A stretch of 64,000 bases of DNA from Aureimonas psammosilenae (GCF_009176975.1 NZ_WEZG01000006.1:186001-250000), one strand, 5' to 3'; counted from the first letter of the stretch, positions 48,187 through 58,418 are shown. The notes: a model not told the origin generated them from the letters alone. Numbers and translations are program-made.

Positions 48187-49883
48187 GCCACCGTCCCCTG
48201 CGGATCATGGGGCTGGCGGCGCTCAGTGCCCTCGTGGCCGGGGGCTTCCTTTTCGGGATGGTAGCGGTAGGGCTCCTGCGTGACGACGGGAATCCTCGTG
48301 AAATTGTCCTTTGGTGGCGGCGAGGTCGTCTGCCATTCGAGGCCCGTCGCGCCCCAGGGGTTCGGCTCGGCGCGTTTGCCGTAGCGCAGCGACCAGGTGA
48401 GATAGAAGATCGGCAGCGCATAGGCCGCCGCCAGCACCGCCGCCCCCGCCGAGGAGGTGACGTGGTAGATCTGGAATTCCGGCGCGTAGTGATGATAGCG
48501 CCGGTTCATCCCCAGATAGCCCATCAGGAACTGCGGGAAGAAGGTGAAGTTGAAGCCGAAATACATGAGGATAGCGGCAAAGCGCGCCCATCCGTCCGGC
48601 GCCATGCGGCCGGTGATCTTCGGCCACCAGAAATGCAGCGCCCCGAAGAAGGCCGACACCGCGCCGCCCACCATGATGTAGTGGAAATGGGCCACCACGA
48701 AGTAACTGTCGGTGACGTGGATATCCACGGGCAGCGAGGCGGTGAAGAGGCCGCTCAATCCCCCGATCACGAACAACCCGATGAAGCCGAGGGCGTAGAG
48801 CATCGGCGCTTCGAAATAGATCTGGCCGCGATAAAGGGTGAAGGTCCAGTTGAAGGTCTTAATGGCGGAAGGGACGGCCACCACGAAGGACAGGAACGAG
48901 AACATGATCGCGGCGAAGGGCGACATGCCCGCCACGAACATATGATGGCCCCAGACGAAGAAGCCGATGATAGCGATGGCCATGATGGCGTAGATCATCG
49001 CCGTGTAGCCGAAGACGCGGCGGCGCGCGAAGCAAGCGATGAGTTCCGAGATCACCCCGAAGCTCGGCAGCACCATGATATAAACGGCCGGGTGGCTGTA
49101 GAACCAGAAGAGGTGCTGGAAGAGCACCGGATCGCCGCCATTGGCCGGATCGAAGATCGGCAGCCCGAACAGGCGCTCGGCCATGATGAGAAGGAGCGAG
49201 ACGGCGAGAACCGGGGTCGCGAGCACGATCACGAGCGCGGTCGCGTACATCGTCCAAACGAAGAGCGGCAGGCGCATCCAGGTCATGCCGGGCGCGCGAA
49301 GAACGTGGATCGTGACGATGAAGTTGACGCCCGTCGCGATGGTCGAGAAGCCGGACACGAAGACGGCGACCGCCGCCAGGACCACATAGCCGTTGGAGAA
49401 GAGCGAGGAGAAGGGCGCGTAGAAGGTCCAGCCCGTGTCGACGCCCCCCAAGATCAGGCAGGCGATCACGAAGACCCCGCCGATCATGTTGAGATACCAC
49501 GACAGGAGGTTGAGCTTCGGGAAGGCCATGTCCTTCGCCCCGATCATCAGGGGCAGGAGGAAGTTGCCGAAGGTCGTCGGGATGGAAGGCACGAGAAAGA
49601 ACCACACCATCACCACGCCGTGTAGCGTGAACAGGCGGTTATAGGCGTCGTTGGAAAAGAAGCGGCCTTCCGGCGAGATCAGTTCCAGCCGGATCAGCGT
49701 CGCGGCGATGCCGCCGACGAAGAAGAAAAAGGTGATGGAGCCGAAGTAAAGGAGTGCGATGCGCTTGTGGTCGGTGGTGAGAAGCCAGGATCGGAGGCTC
49801 CGCCCGGCCGACAGGTAGCTGCCTTCGCTCGTATCCCCGAGCGGCGCCTGCCGGCGGGCGGGCTCGAATATCGCCTCGCTCAT
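48183..49883 (-). CDS. ctaD: cytochrome c oxidase subunit I (cluster 2, A2-like)
   Basis: A 566-residue catalytic subunit: [18 protein letters not shown] (haem a His), [28 protein letters not shown], and [16 protein letters not shown]. The YSHPAVY segment has Ala where A1-type oxidases carry the D-channel Glu; the preceding Tyr-Ser is the hallmark of A2-type enzymes such as that of Rhodothermus. So this oxidase differs in type from the fused one at 39509. It belongs to the alternative complex III operon. Confidence 0.96.
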   Translation of the reverse strand: MSEAIFEPARRQAPLGDTSEGSYLSAGRSLRSWLLTTDHKRIALLYFGSITFFFFVGGIAATLIRLELISPEGRFFSNDAYNRLFTLHGVVMVWFFLVPSIPTTFGNFLLPLMIGAKDMAFPKLNLLSWYLNMIGGVFVIACLILGGVDTGWTFYAPFSSLFSNGYVVLAAVAVFVSGFSTIATGVNFIVTIHVLRAPGMTWMRLPLFVWTMYATALVIVLATPVLAVSLLLIMAERLFGLPIFDPANGGDPVLFQHLFWFYSHPAVYIMVLPSFGVISELIACFARRRVFGYTAMIYAIMAIAIIGFFVWGHHMFVAGMSPFAAIMFSFLSFVVAVPSAIKTFNWTFTLYRGQIYFEAPMLYALGFIGLFVIGGLSGLFTASLPVDIHVTDSYFVVAHFHYIMVGGAVSAFFGALHFWWPKITGRMAPDGWARFAAILMYFGFNFTFFPQFLMGYLGMNRRYHHYAPEFQIYHVTSSAGAAVLAAAYALPIFYLTWSLRYGKRAEPNPWGATGLEWQTTSPPPKDNFTRIPVVTQEPYRYHPEKEAPGHEGTERRQPHDPQGTVA

Positions 49884-50839
49884 CGCACGGCCTCCCCTGT
49901 GGTGCCCGAGACCCGGAGCGATCGGATATAAGCGACGAGGCTGGTCAGCTCGTCTTCGGAAACGACGCCCGCAAAGCTCGGCATGACCGGCTCGAAGCCG
50001 GCGGCCACCTCGCGGCGGGGCTGGAGGATCGAGTCGCGGATGTAGCGCTCGTCGGCGAGAACATGGTTGCCATCGGCGAGTGGGATCTCGCGGTTGAAGA
50101 TGCCGGCGAGATTCGGGGCGCGCACGGCGGCGCGGCCCCCGTGGCAGCCGGCGCAGCCGAGCTGGACGAAGAGTTTGCCGCCTTCCGTCGCCAGATCGTC
50201 GCCTTGGGGCTGGCGCGCGATCCAGTCGGCATAGTCGGGTTTCGTCATCACCACGACCTGCCCGATCATCTGCGAATGGTCGGTGCCGCAGAGTTCGGCG
50301 CAGAAGAGGTGATAGCTGCCGACCTTATCCGCCTGGAACCAGTCCTGCGTGAGGCGGCCGGGGATGATGTCGCGCTTGAAGCGGAAGGCCGGCACCCAGA
50401 AGGAATGGATCACGTCCTCCGAGGTCATCACGAGGCGCACCGGCGTGTCGACGGGAACATGGAGCGCGTTGATCTCGCGCGGGCCGGAAGGGCTTTGCGT
50501 CTTGAACATCCATTGCTTGGCGGTGACGTGTACCTCCATCGCGTCAGCCGGCGCGTCGTAGGTGGCGAACTGCGACGTCGTCGCCCACCAGAACAGGAAG
50601 ATGAAGAGAAAGAAGGTCGCCGCCGTCCAGCCAATCTCGAATTCGCGACGGGCGAAGGCCGGCATCTCGCCGCGCGGCGCGCCGGAGCCATGGCGGTAGC
50701 GCACGGCGAAGGTGACGATGAGGACAAGAACGGTGAAAAAGATGAAGGCCGATAGGGCCAGAAGCGCGAAGAACAGCGTGTCCGTGGCGCGGCCCTGAAC
50801 GCTCGCGGCGGGAAGCCAGAAGATCGACTCGCCGTTCAT
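49880..50839 (-). CDS. ctaC: cytochrome c oxidase subunit II with fused cytochrome c domain (cluster 2)
   Basis: A 319-residue subunit II. Two TM helices (about residues 20-45 and 70-92) precede the CuA domain: [20 protein letters not shown] and [12 protein letters not shown] near residue 180. A C-terminal haem c domain has CAGCH near residue 230, with the Met loop EPVMPSFAG. It is the electron entry subunit of the caa3 oxidase fed by alternative complex III. Four-base overlaps on both sides. Confidence 0.95.
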   Translation of the reverse strand: MNGESIFWLPAASVQGRATDTLFFALLALSAFIFFTVLVLIVTFAVRYRHGSGAPRGEMPAFARREFEIGWTAATFFLFIFLFWWATTSQFATYDAPADAMEVHVTAKQWMFKTQSPSGPREINALHVPVDTPVRLVMTSEDVIHSFWVPAFRFKRDIIPGRLTQDWFQADKVGSYHLFCAELCGTDHSQMIGQVVVMTKPDYADWIARQPQGDDLATEGGKLFVQLGCAGCHGGRAAVRAPNLAGIFNREIPLADGNHVLADERYIRDSILQPRREVAAGFEPVMPSFAGVVSEDELTSLVAYIRSLRVSGTTGEAVR

Positions 50840-51624
50840 CGCGCGGCTCCCGCATGCGGCCGACGGCGGAGGAGGAGAAGCACGAGACCGGCAAGTGCCA
50901 AAACGGTGCCAAGCGCCGCGATGCGCAGGATCGCCTTGATGTCGGCGGTGTAGAGGCCGGTCGCCGGATCGAAGGCGTAGCAGCGCAAGGCCACGCGTTC
51001 GAGAAGCGTGCCGATGCGCCCGTCGCCGGTTTCCACGAGCGCCCTGCGCAGCGTCTCCGGCATCAGGGAAAGGCCGGCGAGCGCGCGGCCCACCTGCCCG
51101 TCGGATCGCAGAACCAGAAGCGCGGCGGGATGGGCGAACTGATCTTCCGCCGCATCGTACCGATAACCGTAGCCCGCTTCGCTCGTCAGTTGCGCGATCG
51201 TCGCGGCGTCCGACTGGAGGAAATGCGCTTTCGCCTGGAGGTCCGGCGAGGTCCCGCCCAATGTTTCCCCACGCATTCGGGCAGCGTCCCCGGCGTCATC
51301 CTTCGGATCGAGCCCGACCACGAGAAGGCCGGCATTCACGTCGGCGAGTTCCGGTGAGGCGAGCGAGGCGGCGGCGATGGACAGTTCGGCCCCGCAGACG
51401 CTCTTGCAGGTGTAGTCGGCGAAAACGAGCAGCGAGGCGGGGTACTGGCGAAGAAGGGACCCAAGCGTCGTGTTTCGGCCGTTCTCGGACAGCCTCGCGT
51501 CGAGTGACAGCCGCGCGCCGGGCGCGGGTTCGAGCGACACGGCGTTCAAGGTGCCGGGCCCGAGCGCGGCGATGGCCGGCGAGGCGACGAGAAGGGCCAA
51601 GGCGAGAAGCCCAGAGCGCATCAT
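50836..51624 (-). CDS. Sco1/SenC-like copper chaperone
   Basis: A 262-residue thioredoxin-fold protein. Signal peptide MMRSGLLALALLVASPAIA, copper motif CKSVC (CXXXC) near residues 71-75 in FADYTCKSVCGAEL, and a C-terminal TM helix (ILRIAALGTVLALAGLVLLLL). It likely loads CuA of CtaC, its coupled neighbour. The distal His usually found in Sco appears in EDQFAHPAALLVL. The ATG at 51624 overlaps the upstream stop (ATGA). Confidence 0.88.
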   Translation of the reverse strand: MMRSGLLALALLVASPAIAALGPGTLNAVSLEPAPGARLSLDARLSENGRNTTLGSLLRQYPASLLVFADYTCKSVCGAELSIAAASLASPELADVNAGLLVVGLDPKDDAGDAARMRGETLGGTSPDLQAKAHFLQSDAATIAQLTSEAGYGYRYDAAEDQFAHPAALLVLRSDGQVGRALAGLSLMPETLRRALVETGDGRIGTLLERVALRCYAFDPATGLYTADIKAILRIAALGTVLALAGLVLLLLRRRPHAGAAR

Positions 51625-52136
51625 CGCACGCCCTCCTTGAGCCCGGTCGCAGCCCTGACGGCGCGGCTTCGCGCATCGTCGGGAGCCGCAGCGGCCAGCG
51701 GCGCGAAGGCGCCCGCCCCTTGCCCGACGAGGATTTCCATCGCGCGCTCCACCGGGATCTGCACCCGGCCCTGCGTTCGATCGGCCCAGGCATAGCTCGA
51801 CAGGCGTTTCGCCTGCATGTCGGTCAGCCGGTCGTAGTCGGCGGCGGGGTCGACCTGAAGCCGCGGAGCGGGCAGCACATGGACGTCCTGCGAGGGCGAG
51901 GAAAGCTTGACGCGCGCGGCGGTGTACCAGCCGAAGCCGGCGAGCGAGAGCGCCATGAACCCCGCCCATCCTGCGAGAAGAAGAAGAACGTGGCCCGTCG
52001 CCACATCCGGCGATTCCGGCTGGCCGCGCCGGGGTATGAGGCGCTCGACAAGGGTGCGGCCGGCATGGGCAAGCGATTGGCCGAGGCCGGCAAAGAACCC
52101 GCGCGCACGGCTGGGAGGGGTCGGTTCAGACGGCAT
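51621..52136 (-). CDS. single-TM protein of the act-cta operon, function unknown
   Basis: A 171-residue protein. A basic cytosolic N-terminus is followed by one TM helix (VLLLLAGWAGFMALSLAGFGWYTA) and a periplasmic part with DMQAKRLSSYAWADRTQGRVQIPVERAMEILV. Similar RLxxYxWxDrxxGxxxIPI segments occur in proteins encoded beside sco genes in other operons of this type. I chose ATG 52136 because GGGGAGGG lies upstream; it overlaps ActF by 11 bases. Probably an assembly or accessory factor, by position only. Confidence 0.78.
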   Translation of the reverse strand: MPSEPTPPSRARGFFAGLGQSLAHAGRTLVERLIPRRGQPESPDVATGHVLLLLAGWAGFMALSLAGFGWYTAARVKLSSPSQDVHVLPAPRLQVDPAADYDRLTDMQAKRLSSYAWADRTQGRVQIPVERAMEILVGQGAGAFAPLAAAAPDDARSRAVRAATGLKEGVR

Positions 52137-53169
52137 GGAGACGCCCTCCCCTGATGCGCGCTCGACCAAGAGCTTGCGCCAACCCGAGCGCGACGACGCC
52201 CGACAGGAGGACGCTCGCCCAGAAGACGGGGCCGGGCTGCCATTCCGGCGCGGTCCACCAAAGGGTGCGGAGCGCCGTGCCGAGGATCGCGCTGATCCCC
52301 ACGATGCGCTGAATGCGGGCGCTGTTTCGCCAATCGCCTTTCAGCGAGGCCACGAAGGGCAAAAGCGCGGCCGACACGAACACGAGGCCGATCGCCGTCA
52401 CTCCAAACGGCGTTGCGCGGCGCAGGTACCACGCGGCCTGATCGGGCAGGTTGCCGTCATAGGCGACGAGGAACTGCATGAGGTCGAGGTAAAGCAGGCC
52501 GAGGGCGAAGGTGACGAGAAGCTTGGCGATGTCGCCCGTCGCCTTTCCACCGACGCCCGATGCCGCCACCCATCCCGCGCCCGCAAGGAGAAAGGCGAGC
52601 GACCAGCTCATGGCAAAGGCGGTGGACTTGAAGCGCGGATCGAGAAGCAGCACCCAGTCCATGGCGGCGGTGCTGACCGTCAGCCCGAACAACAAGAGGC
52701 CGAGGCCCGCCAGCGCCTTGCTCAGGCGATGGGGCGCGAGAGCCGCCAGAAGCGCCAGGACGTTCCAGAGCCCGAGCGTCAGAGCCGAGCGCAGAACGAG
52801 GCCGGGGGCGTTCAGATACCAGTGCGCGACATCCTCGTGCCGGATCGTCGACGGATCGGCGATCCAGCGGAAAACGTCGCCCGGCAGAAGCAGCGCCGGC
52901 AGGGCCAGGAGCGACACGGCGGGCAGAAGAAGGGCTGCTCCCCCAAGCGCCGGGCGCGCAGCCTTGCCCCATTCGCCTCCCGTCAGGCGGTGGATCAAAA
53001 GAAGCAATGTCGCGCCGGTGGGAACGGCGAGAAGCACCAGGAAGCCGGCAAACAAACCGCGGATGACGGCGGCTTGATCCAAGATCGCCAGCGCCAGCAC
53101 GAGGCCGGCGGCGATCAGGCCGAGATAACGGCGGTCGAGCCGGGCGAGGCAGGAAAACACGGCGCTCAT
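52126..53169 (-). CDS. actF: alternative complex III subunit ActF
   Basis: A 347-residue membrane protein with about ten helices. It is related to NrfD-like ActC/ActF and recognisable by its place after ActE and by HEDVAHWYLNAPGLVLRSALTLGLWN and DPRFKSTAFAMSWSLAF, typical of ActF. In known ACIII, ActC and ActF form the membrane proton/quinol module. Start overlaps actE stop by four bases. Confidence 0.87.
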   Translation of the reverse strand: MSAVFSCLARLDRRYLGLIAAGLVLALAILDQAAVIRGLFAGFLVLLAVPTGATLLLLIHRLTGGEWGKAARPALGGAALLLPAVSLLALPALLLPGDVFRWIADPSTIRHEDVAHWYLNAPGLVLRSALTLGLWNVLALLAALAPHRLSKALAGLGLLLFGLTVSTAAMDWVLLLDPRFKSTAFAMSWSLAFLLAGAGWVAASGVGGKATGDIAKLLVTFALGLLYLDLMQFLVAYDGNLPDQAAWYLRRATPFGVTAIGLVFVSAALLPFVASLKGDWRNSARIQRIVGISAILGTALRTLWWTAPEWQPGPVFWASVLLSGVVALGLAQALGRARIRGGRLHAV

Positions 53170-53681
53170 CGCAGCCTCGCCGCCGCTTCGGGCGCTTGGG
53201 CAAGCGTCGCGGTGCGCGAGAGTTGCAGCGCGCGGATATAGGCGGCGATGGCCCAGCGGTCTTCCGGCTGAACACGGTCGCCATACGGATACATCGCGCC
53301 ATAGCCATTGCCGATCACATCGACGAAATGGCGGGCGTCGGCGGCGAGAAGCCGCTCTGAATGATAGGACGGCGGGGGCGAGAAGCCGCGCTGGACGACG
53401 ATGCCGTCGCCATCGCCGGCAAGGCCGTGGCACGGCGCGCAGACTTCGCCGAAAAGGCGCCGGCCCCGGTCCATGAGCTTCGCAGTCATCGGCGGCGGGT
53501 TCGCGATCGCCGCCATGCGCGCCGCTGTTCCACGTGAAACAACGCCCTCGGGAAGCGACCGGGTGGAGCTCGTCGTGCCCCAAAGATCGCTCGCCTCATA
53601 GGTCTTCAAGGACGGCTGGTCCGCCATTTCCTGGCCCGAGCAGCCGGCAAGGCAGAGAACAAAAAGGAGGGCCCGCCTCAT
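53166..53681 (-). CDS. actE: alternative complex III subunit ActE, monohaem cytochrome c lipoprotein
   Basis: A 171-residue lipoprotein: signal MRRALLFVLCLAGC (lipobox LAGC), then PSLKTYEASDLWG, typical of ActE. Class I haem c site CAPCHGLAGDGDG near residue 82, with the Met-bearing NGYGAMYPYGDRV loop. It carries electrons out of ACIII toward the oxidase. Four-base overlaps on both sides. Confidence 0.92.
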   Translation of the reverse strand: MRRALLFVLCLAGCSGQEMADQPSLKTYEASDLWGTTSSTRSLPEGVVSRGTAARMAAIANPPPMTAKLMDRGRRLFGEVCAPCHGLAGDGDGIVVQRGFSPPPSYHSERLLAADARHFVDVIGNGYGAMYPYGDRVQPEDRWAIAAYIRALQLSRTATLAQAPEAAARLR

Positions 53682-54196
53682 GCCGGCACCTCCTCGACCC
53701 GCAAGGCACCGAGGCCCTTGAGATAGGCGCGCGCCGCAGCGGTTTCGGTGGCTTCGACCTCGAGAAAGAAGCGATCCTGGCTGGCGCGCTCGAAGCCTTC
53801 CACCGCGAAAAGCGGGTGGTGGAGGCGCGGCAGCCCGCAGGACACGAGAAGCGACACGAAGCCGGCGAGCGCCGCGCCCAGCACCGTCAGCTCGAACACG
53901 GCGAAGAAGAAGTCCGGCCAGCTCGCCAGCGCCCGCCCGCCGGCCTGAATAGGCAAAACTTCAGTCACCGACACCCATTGCAGCGCGAGCCCGAGAAGCC
54001 CGCCCACAACACCGCCGATCAGCATGGCCGTCTTCACGCTCGGGCGCGGCGGCTGGTCGAGCTCTTTGGCCAAGCCTTCCACCGAAAAAGGCGTATAGGC
54101 GTCGAGAACGCGGAAAGCCGTTGCCTGCCGCGTCTGCCGCGCGGCCAGAAGCAGGCGGTCGGCATTGGAAAACTCGGCGAGGAGGCGGTTCGTCAT
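53678..54196 (-). CDS. actD: alternative complex III subunit ActD (DUF3341)
   Basis: A 172-residue subunit with two TM helices (MLIGGVVGGLLGLALQWV and FAVFELTVLGAALAGFVSLLVSC) and a conserved HHPLFAVEGFERASQDRFFLEVEA segment typical of DUF3341. In solved ACIII complexes ActD is a structural membrane subunit. Four-base overlaps on both sides. Confidence 0.92.
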   Translation of the reverse strand: MTNRLLAEFSNADRLLLAARQTRQATAFRVLDAYTPFSVEGLAKELDQPPRPSVKTAMLIGGVVGGLLGLALQWVSVTEVLPIQAGGRALASWPDFFFAVFELTVLGAALAGFVSLLVSCGLPRLHHPLFAVEGFERASQDRFFLEVEATETAAARAYLKGLGALRVEEVPA

Positions 54197-55533
54197 CGCC
54201 CCTCCCCGCCGGGCACGAGTTGGCGCACCTCGTGCATGGAAACGGCCGGCACGAAGCGCAGAAACAGGCAGAACAGGAACACGAAGAAGCCGAGCGAGCC
54301 GGACAGAAGCAACCAGTCCCAGACGGTCGGGGCGTAAAGCTTCCACTGCGACGGCAGGTGCGAGCGCGACAGGGTGTTGATGATGAGAAGGATGCGCTCG
54401 AGATACATGCCGACATTGATGGCGAGCGCGACGAACACGAGCATGGGGATACTGCGCCGCGCCCAAGGCCACCAGAAGGCTTGCGGGATCAGGCAGTTGC
54501 AGGCGATCTGCGCCCAGTAGAAGGCGGCATAGGCCCCTGTGAACTCGAAAGCGGCGACGGTGCGATCCGCCTCGTCGCCGGCCACCCAGGCCTGATAGGC
54601 CTCCGTCGCGTAGGACAGCGTCATGACCACCGAGCCGGCGAGAATGATCTTCGCCATGGCGTCGAAATGGGTCATCGTCACGAGGCCGGTATCGCGCAGG
54701 AAGCCGCGCACCGCGACGGCGAGGAGCACCACCATGGCGAAGCCCGAGAACATCGCGCCGACGACGAAATAAGGCGGAAAGATCGTCTCCGCCCAACCCG
54801 GCATCGGGCCGGCGGCGAAATCCATGCCGACGACGCTGTGAACGGACACGACGAGCGGAAGCCCAAGCGCACCCATGGTGTGATAGAATTTCTCGTAAGC
54901 TGCCCAATGGCGGGCCGAGCCCCGCCAGCCGAGCGCCAGAATACCGTAGGCGACCTGCGCGCCCCTCGTCTTCGCGCGGTCGCGCAGCGTCGCGAAATCC
55001 GGAATCGCGCCCGTGTACCAGAAGAGGATCGAGAAGATCAGGTAGGACAGGATCGCGAAGAAGTCCCAGACGAGCGGGCTCTTCCACTGCGGCCACGCGC
55101 CCATCGTGTTGGGATAGGGCATCAGCCAGTAAGCGTAGAAGGGTCGCCCGAGATGGAGGATCGGGAAAAGGCCCGCGATGGCGGCGGCAAACAGCGTCAT
55201 CGCCTCGGCGAAGCGGTTCACGGAAGACCGCCATTTCTGGCGCGTCAGCAGCAACATGCAGGAGATCAGCGTTCCCGCATTGCCGATGCCGATCCACCAG
55301 ACGTAGTTCGCGATCGGATAACCCCAGACGACGCTGGTATTGTTGCCGAAGATGCCGATGCCCTGGAGAAAGAGCCACGTCATCGTGCCGACCATGACGG
55401 CGGTGAGAGCGAGGCCGATCAGGAAGGCCCACCACCAGCCGCGCGGCAGCGCGCGTTCCAGAACCGGGTCGGCGACGGTGCGCGTCAAGCCCGCATAGGA
55501 GCGGTCCGGGGACCGGAGAACCGCGTCGCTCAA
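54193..55533 (-). CDS. actC: alternative complex III subunit ActC (NrfD-like)
   Basis: A 446-residue NrfD/PsrC-family protein with about ten TM helices: GYPIANYVWWIGIGNAGTLISCMLLL, LFPILHLGRPFYAYWLMPYPN, HSVVGMDFAAGPMPGWAETIFPPYFVVGAMFSG, NVGMYLERILLIINTLSR. ActC is the likely quinol site. The HSVVGMDFA segment is characteristic. Normal length; four-base overlaps on both sides. Confidence 0.95.
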   Translation of the reverse strand: MSDAVLRSPDRSYAGLTRTVADPVLERALPRGWWWAFLIGLALTAVMVGTMTWLFLQGIGIFGNNTSVVWGYPIANYVWWIGIGNAGTLISCMLLLTRQKWRSSVNRFAEAMTLFAAAIAGLFPILHLGRPFYAYWLMPYPNTMGAWPQWKSPLVWDFFAILSYLIFSILFWYTGAIPDFATLRDRAKTRGAQVAYGILALGWRGSARHWAAYEKFYHTMGALGLPLVVSVHSVVGMDFAAGPMPGWAETIFPPYFVVGAMFSGFAMVVLLAVAVRGFLRDTGLVTMTHFDAMAKIILAGSVVMTLSYATEAYQAWVAGDEADRTVAAFEFTGAYAAFYWAQIACNCLIPQAFWWPWARRSIPMLVFVALAINVGMYLERILLIINTLSRSHLPSQWKLYAPTVWDWLLLSGSLGFFVFLFCLFLRFVPAVSMHEVRQLVPGGEGR

Positions 55534-58418
55534 AGCTCGCCCTCCCCCTCCAGTGCCGGGTTGGTGTTGCGGACTTTCGCGAGATAGGTCGTGCGGGGGC
55601 GCGTGCCGACTTCCTCCAGAAGCGCGTAGTGCTGCGGCTCACCGCGCAAGGTGCGCACCCCGGAGCCCTCCACCGCCAGATCGCCGAAGCGGATCGCTTC
55701 CGTCGGGCAGGCGGCGGCGCAGGCCGTCACCACTTCGCCATCGGCCATCGGCCGCCCCTGGCCTTCCGCCTTCTGGCGCGCGCCCGCGATGCGCTGGACG
55801 CAATAGGTGCATTTTTCCATGACGCCGCGCCCGCGCACCGTCACGTCCGGGTTGAAGCGCGCCTGCAGCGGCTCGGCGCCCAGATTGGCGTATTCCTGGC
55901 CGGCCGCATAGCCGAAAAAGTTGAAGCGGCGCACCTTGTAGGGGCAGTTCGCCTGGCAGAACCGCGTGCCGATGCACCGGTTGTAGACCTGGACGTTCAG
56001 GCCCTCGTGGTCGTGGACGGAAGCGCCGACCGGGCAGACCGGCTCGCAAGGGGCTTTCTCGCAATGCATGCAGGGGACGGGCTGGAAGACGGTGCGGTTT
56101 TCATCCTCCGGCTTCTCGTAGGAATCGATCCGCAGCCAGTGCATGGAGCGGTTGGCGCGGATTTCGTCCGGCCCGACCACGGGCACGTTGTTTTCCGACT
56201 GGCAGGCGATCACGCAGGCATTGCAGCCGATGCAGGCGCCCGTGTCGATCACCATGGCCCAGGCATGGCGGCCGGTTTCGCCGGGGTCGGTCTTCTCGTA
56301 GACCTGCCCGCCGTAGAAGCTCGGGGGCGGATCGTCGGACGGGCGAAGGCGCTTGCCGCCCGCCAGATCGGCGAGCGTCATTTCGGGCGCGAGGTCGCGG
56401 CCTTCCTCGGTCAGATGGAACTGCGTCAGCGGCAGGGGCTCGCTGGTACCGACGCGCGACAAGGAAACGCCGGAAAGCACCCAGAGCGCATCGGCGCGGC
56501 GCAGCGCATAGGCGTTGGACCCGAGCCCGATGCCGATCGCCCCGGTCTTCTCGCGCCCATAGCCGAGCGATAAAGCGACCGCGCCTTCCGCCATGCCTTT
56601 ATCCAGAAGAACGGGCGCTTCGAGATGGCGACCCTGATGTTCGATCCGCACGGCGTCGCCGGCAGCGATCCCGAGACGCGCGGCGTCCTTCTCGCCGATC
56701 CGCAGCGCGTTGCCCCAGGTGAGATGCGTGCCGGGCTTCGGGCATTCCTGCAGCCAGGCATTGTTGTTGAAACGCCCGTCGTAGATCGTCGGGTCGGCGT
56801 GGATCAGAAGCGCCACCCCTTCGCCGGACTCCCCGGCGGAAATGACGGGCGCGCTTGGTGCGCGGGGTGGAGGAACGGCCGGGCTGGCGCTGCCTTCCAC
56901 CACGCCTGCCTCGACGGTGCGCAGCCACCAGTTCTCGAAGTCGTCCCGCGCCAAGACTTGGGCGCGCGCCCAAGTCTCGCGCAGGATCGCGCGCGGGTCG
57001 GGCGTCTCGTTTCCGCCAAGCGCGGCGAGGAGTTCGGAGGCGGTGCGGGTGGCGTAAAGCGGGCGGATCAGCGGTTGGACGATGCCGGCCGTCCCGTCCA
57101 CGGCGCGAATGTCGCCCCAGGCTTCGAGGGGATGGCTTTCGGGCACATGCCAGCGGCAGGAGTAGGCCGTTTCGTCGCGATAGAGCCCAAGATGCAGCGC
57201 GAAGGGCACGCGGCGCAGAAGGCCGGAGAAGTCGAGATCGCCGGGGCCGTCATAAACCGGGTTGCAGTCAAGAACGAAAAGAGTGTCGACTTGGCCCTTC
57301 TCGATATCGGCCGCGAGTGCGCCGATGCTGGCGCCATGCCCTTCCTCCACCGGGTCGACCGACTCGATCAGATCGAGGGTCGTGCCGAAATTGCCGAGTT
57401 GATGGTTCAGCCAGAACCCGAGGGCGTGGATTTCGGGCGGCTGTTCTTCGCCGACGAGAACGAGCGCTTGGCGTCCCGCCGCCTTCAAATCGGCCTCGAC
57501 GGCACCGAGAAAGCCGGCATCCACATTCGGTCGCTCGCCCTCGCCTGCTCCGAAGCGCGCGGCCAGCGAGGCGGCAAAGTCGCGGAGGCGGGCGGGCGAC
57601 AGGGCCAAGCGATGGTCGGCGGCATGGCCGGTCAGCGTCGAGGCGCTTTCGACGACGTAAAGGCGCTGCATGGCGCGGTTGTCGCCCCGCACCCTTCGCC
57701 GGGCCGAAAAGCCCTTGGCGTTGCGGATCTGCGCCGGCCCCGGCCCTAACGGATCGGCGCCGAGGCAGAGCACCACATCGGCGCGGGTGAGATGCGGCAG
57801 CACGTCCAAACGCCGACCAAAGGCGGCAAGCGAACCCGCCCGCGCATTGTCGTCACCGAGCGGCTCGTGCCGGTAATGGCGAAGCTGCGGGAAGGCCTGA
57901 CGGAGTTCCGCGATCTGGCGCAGCAGCGTCGGCGAGGTGATGCGGCCGGTGAGGACGCCCAAGCCTTCGCCGCCGTTTCGGGCGAAGGCCGCACGGCGCG
58001 GGCGAAGCTCGGCCAGAAGTGCTTCCCAATTGCTGATGGCGCCGTCTTTCAGCAACGTTCGCGAGCGGTCGGGATCGTAGAGCCCAAGGATTTCGGCTTC
58101 CGCGAAGAGGTCGGTCGCCCCTAAGCTCGCGGGATGGAGCGCATTGCCCGAAACCTTGATCGGCCGCCCTTCCACGGAAATTCCCAGAGCGCCGCGCCCA
58201 TAGCCGCCGAGCGGCAGGGAAGTGGCGAAGGCCAAGGGCTCGCCGGCGGGCAGGCCGGTCGGATTGGTGACGAGCGGCACGATGTCTTCCGCCGGCTTGC
58301 AGCCTGCGACGCCCGCCGCGAGCGCCACCCCGAGGAGGCGCAGCGCCTCGCGGCGGTTCAAGGGGGCCGAGGCCATCGTGTCGAGCGGATCGGCAAGGGG
58401 TGAGAAGGGCGCGTTCAT
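55530..58418 (-). CDS. actB: alternative complex III subunit ActB (molybdopterin-like domain plus Fe-S domain)
   Basis: A 962-residue periplasmic subunit. The N-terminal LNRREALRLLGVALAAGVAGC looks like a Tat lipoprotein signal. A molybdopterin-oxidoreductase-like domain (about residues 60-650) follows without evident cofactor ligands, as in other ActB. The C-terminal domain has four cysteine clusters from about residue 729: CIGCNACVIAC, CMHCEKAPCEPVC, CIGTRFCQANC and CTYC with CAAAC. They carry electrons toward the haems. The start at 58418 overlaps actA's stop by four bases. Confidence 0.95.
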   Translation of the reverse strand: MNAPFSPLADPLDTMASAPLNRREALRLLGVALAAGVAGCKPAEDIVPLVTNPTGLPAGEPLAFATSLPLGGYGRGALGISVEGRPIKVSGNALHPASLGATDLFAEAEILGLYDPDRSRTLLKDGAISNWEALLAELRPRRAAFARNGGEGLGVLTGRITSPTLLRQIAELRQAFPQLRHYRHEPLGDDNARAGSLAAFGRRLDVLPHLTRADVVLCLGADPLGPGPAQIRNAKGFSARRRVRGDNRAMQRLYVVESASTLTGHAADHRLALSPARLRDFAASLAARFGAGEGERPNVDAGFLGAVEADLKAAGRQALVLVGEEQPPEIHALGFWLNHQLGNFGTTLDLIESVDPVEEGHGASIGALAADIEKGQVDTLFVLDCNPVYDGPGDLDFSGLLRRVPFALHLGLYRDETAYSCRWHVPESHPLEAWGDIRAVDGTAGIVQPLIRPLYATRTASELLAALGGNETPDPRAILRETWARAQVLARDDFENWWLRTVEAGVVEGSASPAVPPPRAPSAPVISAGESGEGVALLIHADPTIYDGRFNNNAWLQECPKPGTHLTWGNALRIGEKDAARLGIAAGDAVRIEHQGRHLEAPVLLDKGMAEGAVALSLGYGREKTGAIGIGLGSNAYALRRADALWVLSGVSLSRVGTSEPLPLTQFHLTEEGRDLAPEMTLADLAGGKRLRPSDDPPPSFYGGQVYEKTDPGETGRHAWAMVIDTGACIGCNACVIACQSENNVPVVGPDEIRANRSMHWLRIDSYEKPEDENRTVFQPVPCMHCEKAPCEPVCPVGASVHDHEGLNVQVYNRCIGTRFCQANCPYKVRRFNFFGYAAGQEYANLGAEPLQARFNPDVTVRGRGVMEKCTYCVQRIAGARQKAEGQGRPMADGEVVTACAAACPTEAIRFGDLAVEGSGVRTLRGEPQHYALLEEVGTRPRTTYLAKVRNTNPALEGEGEL

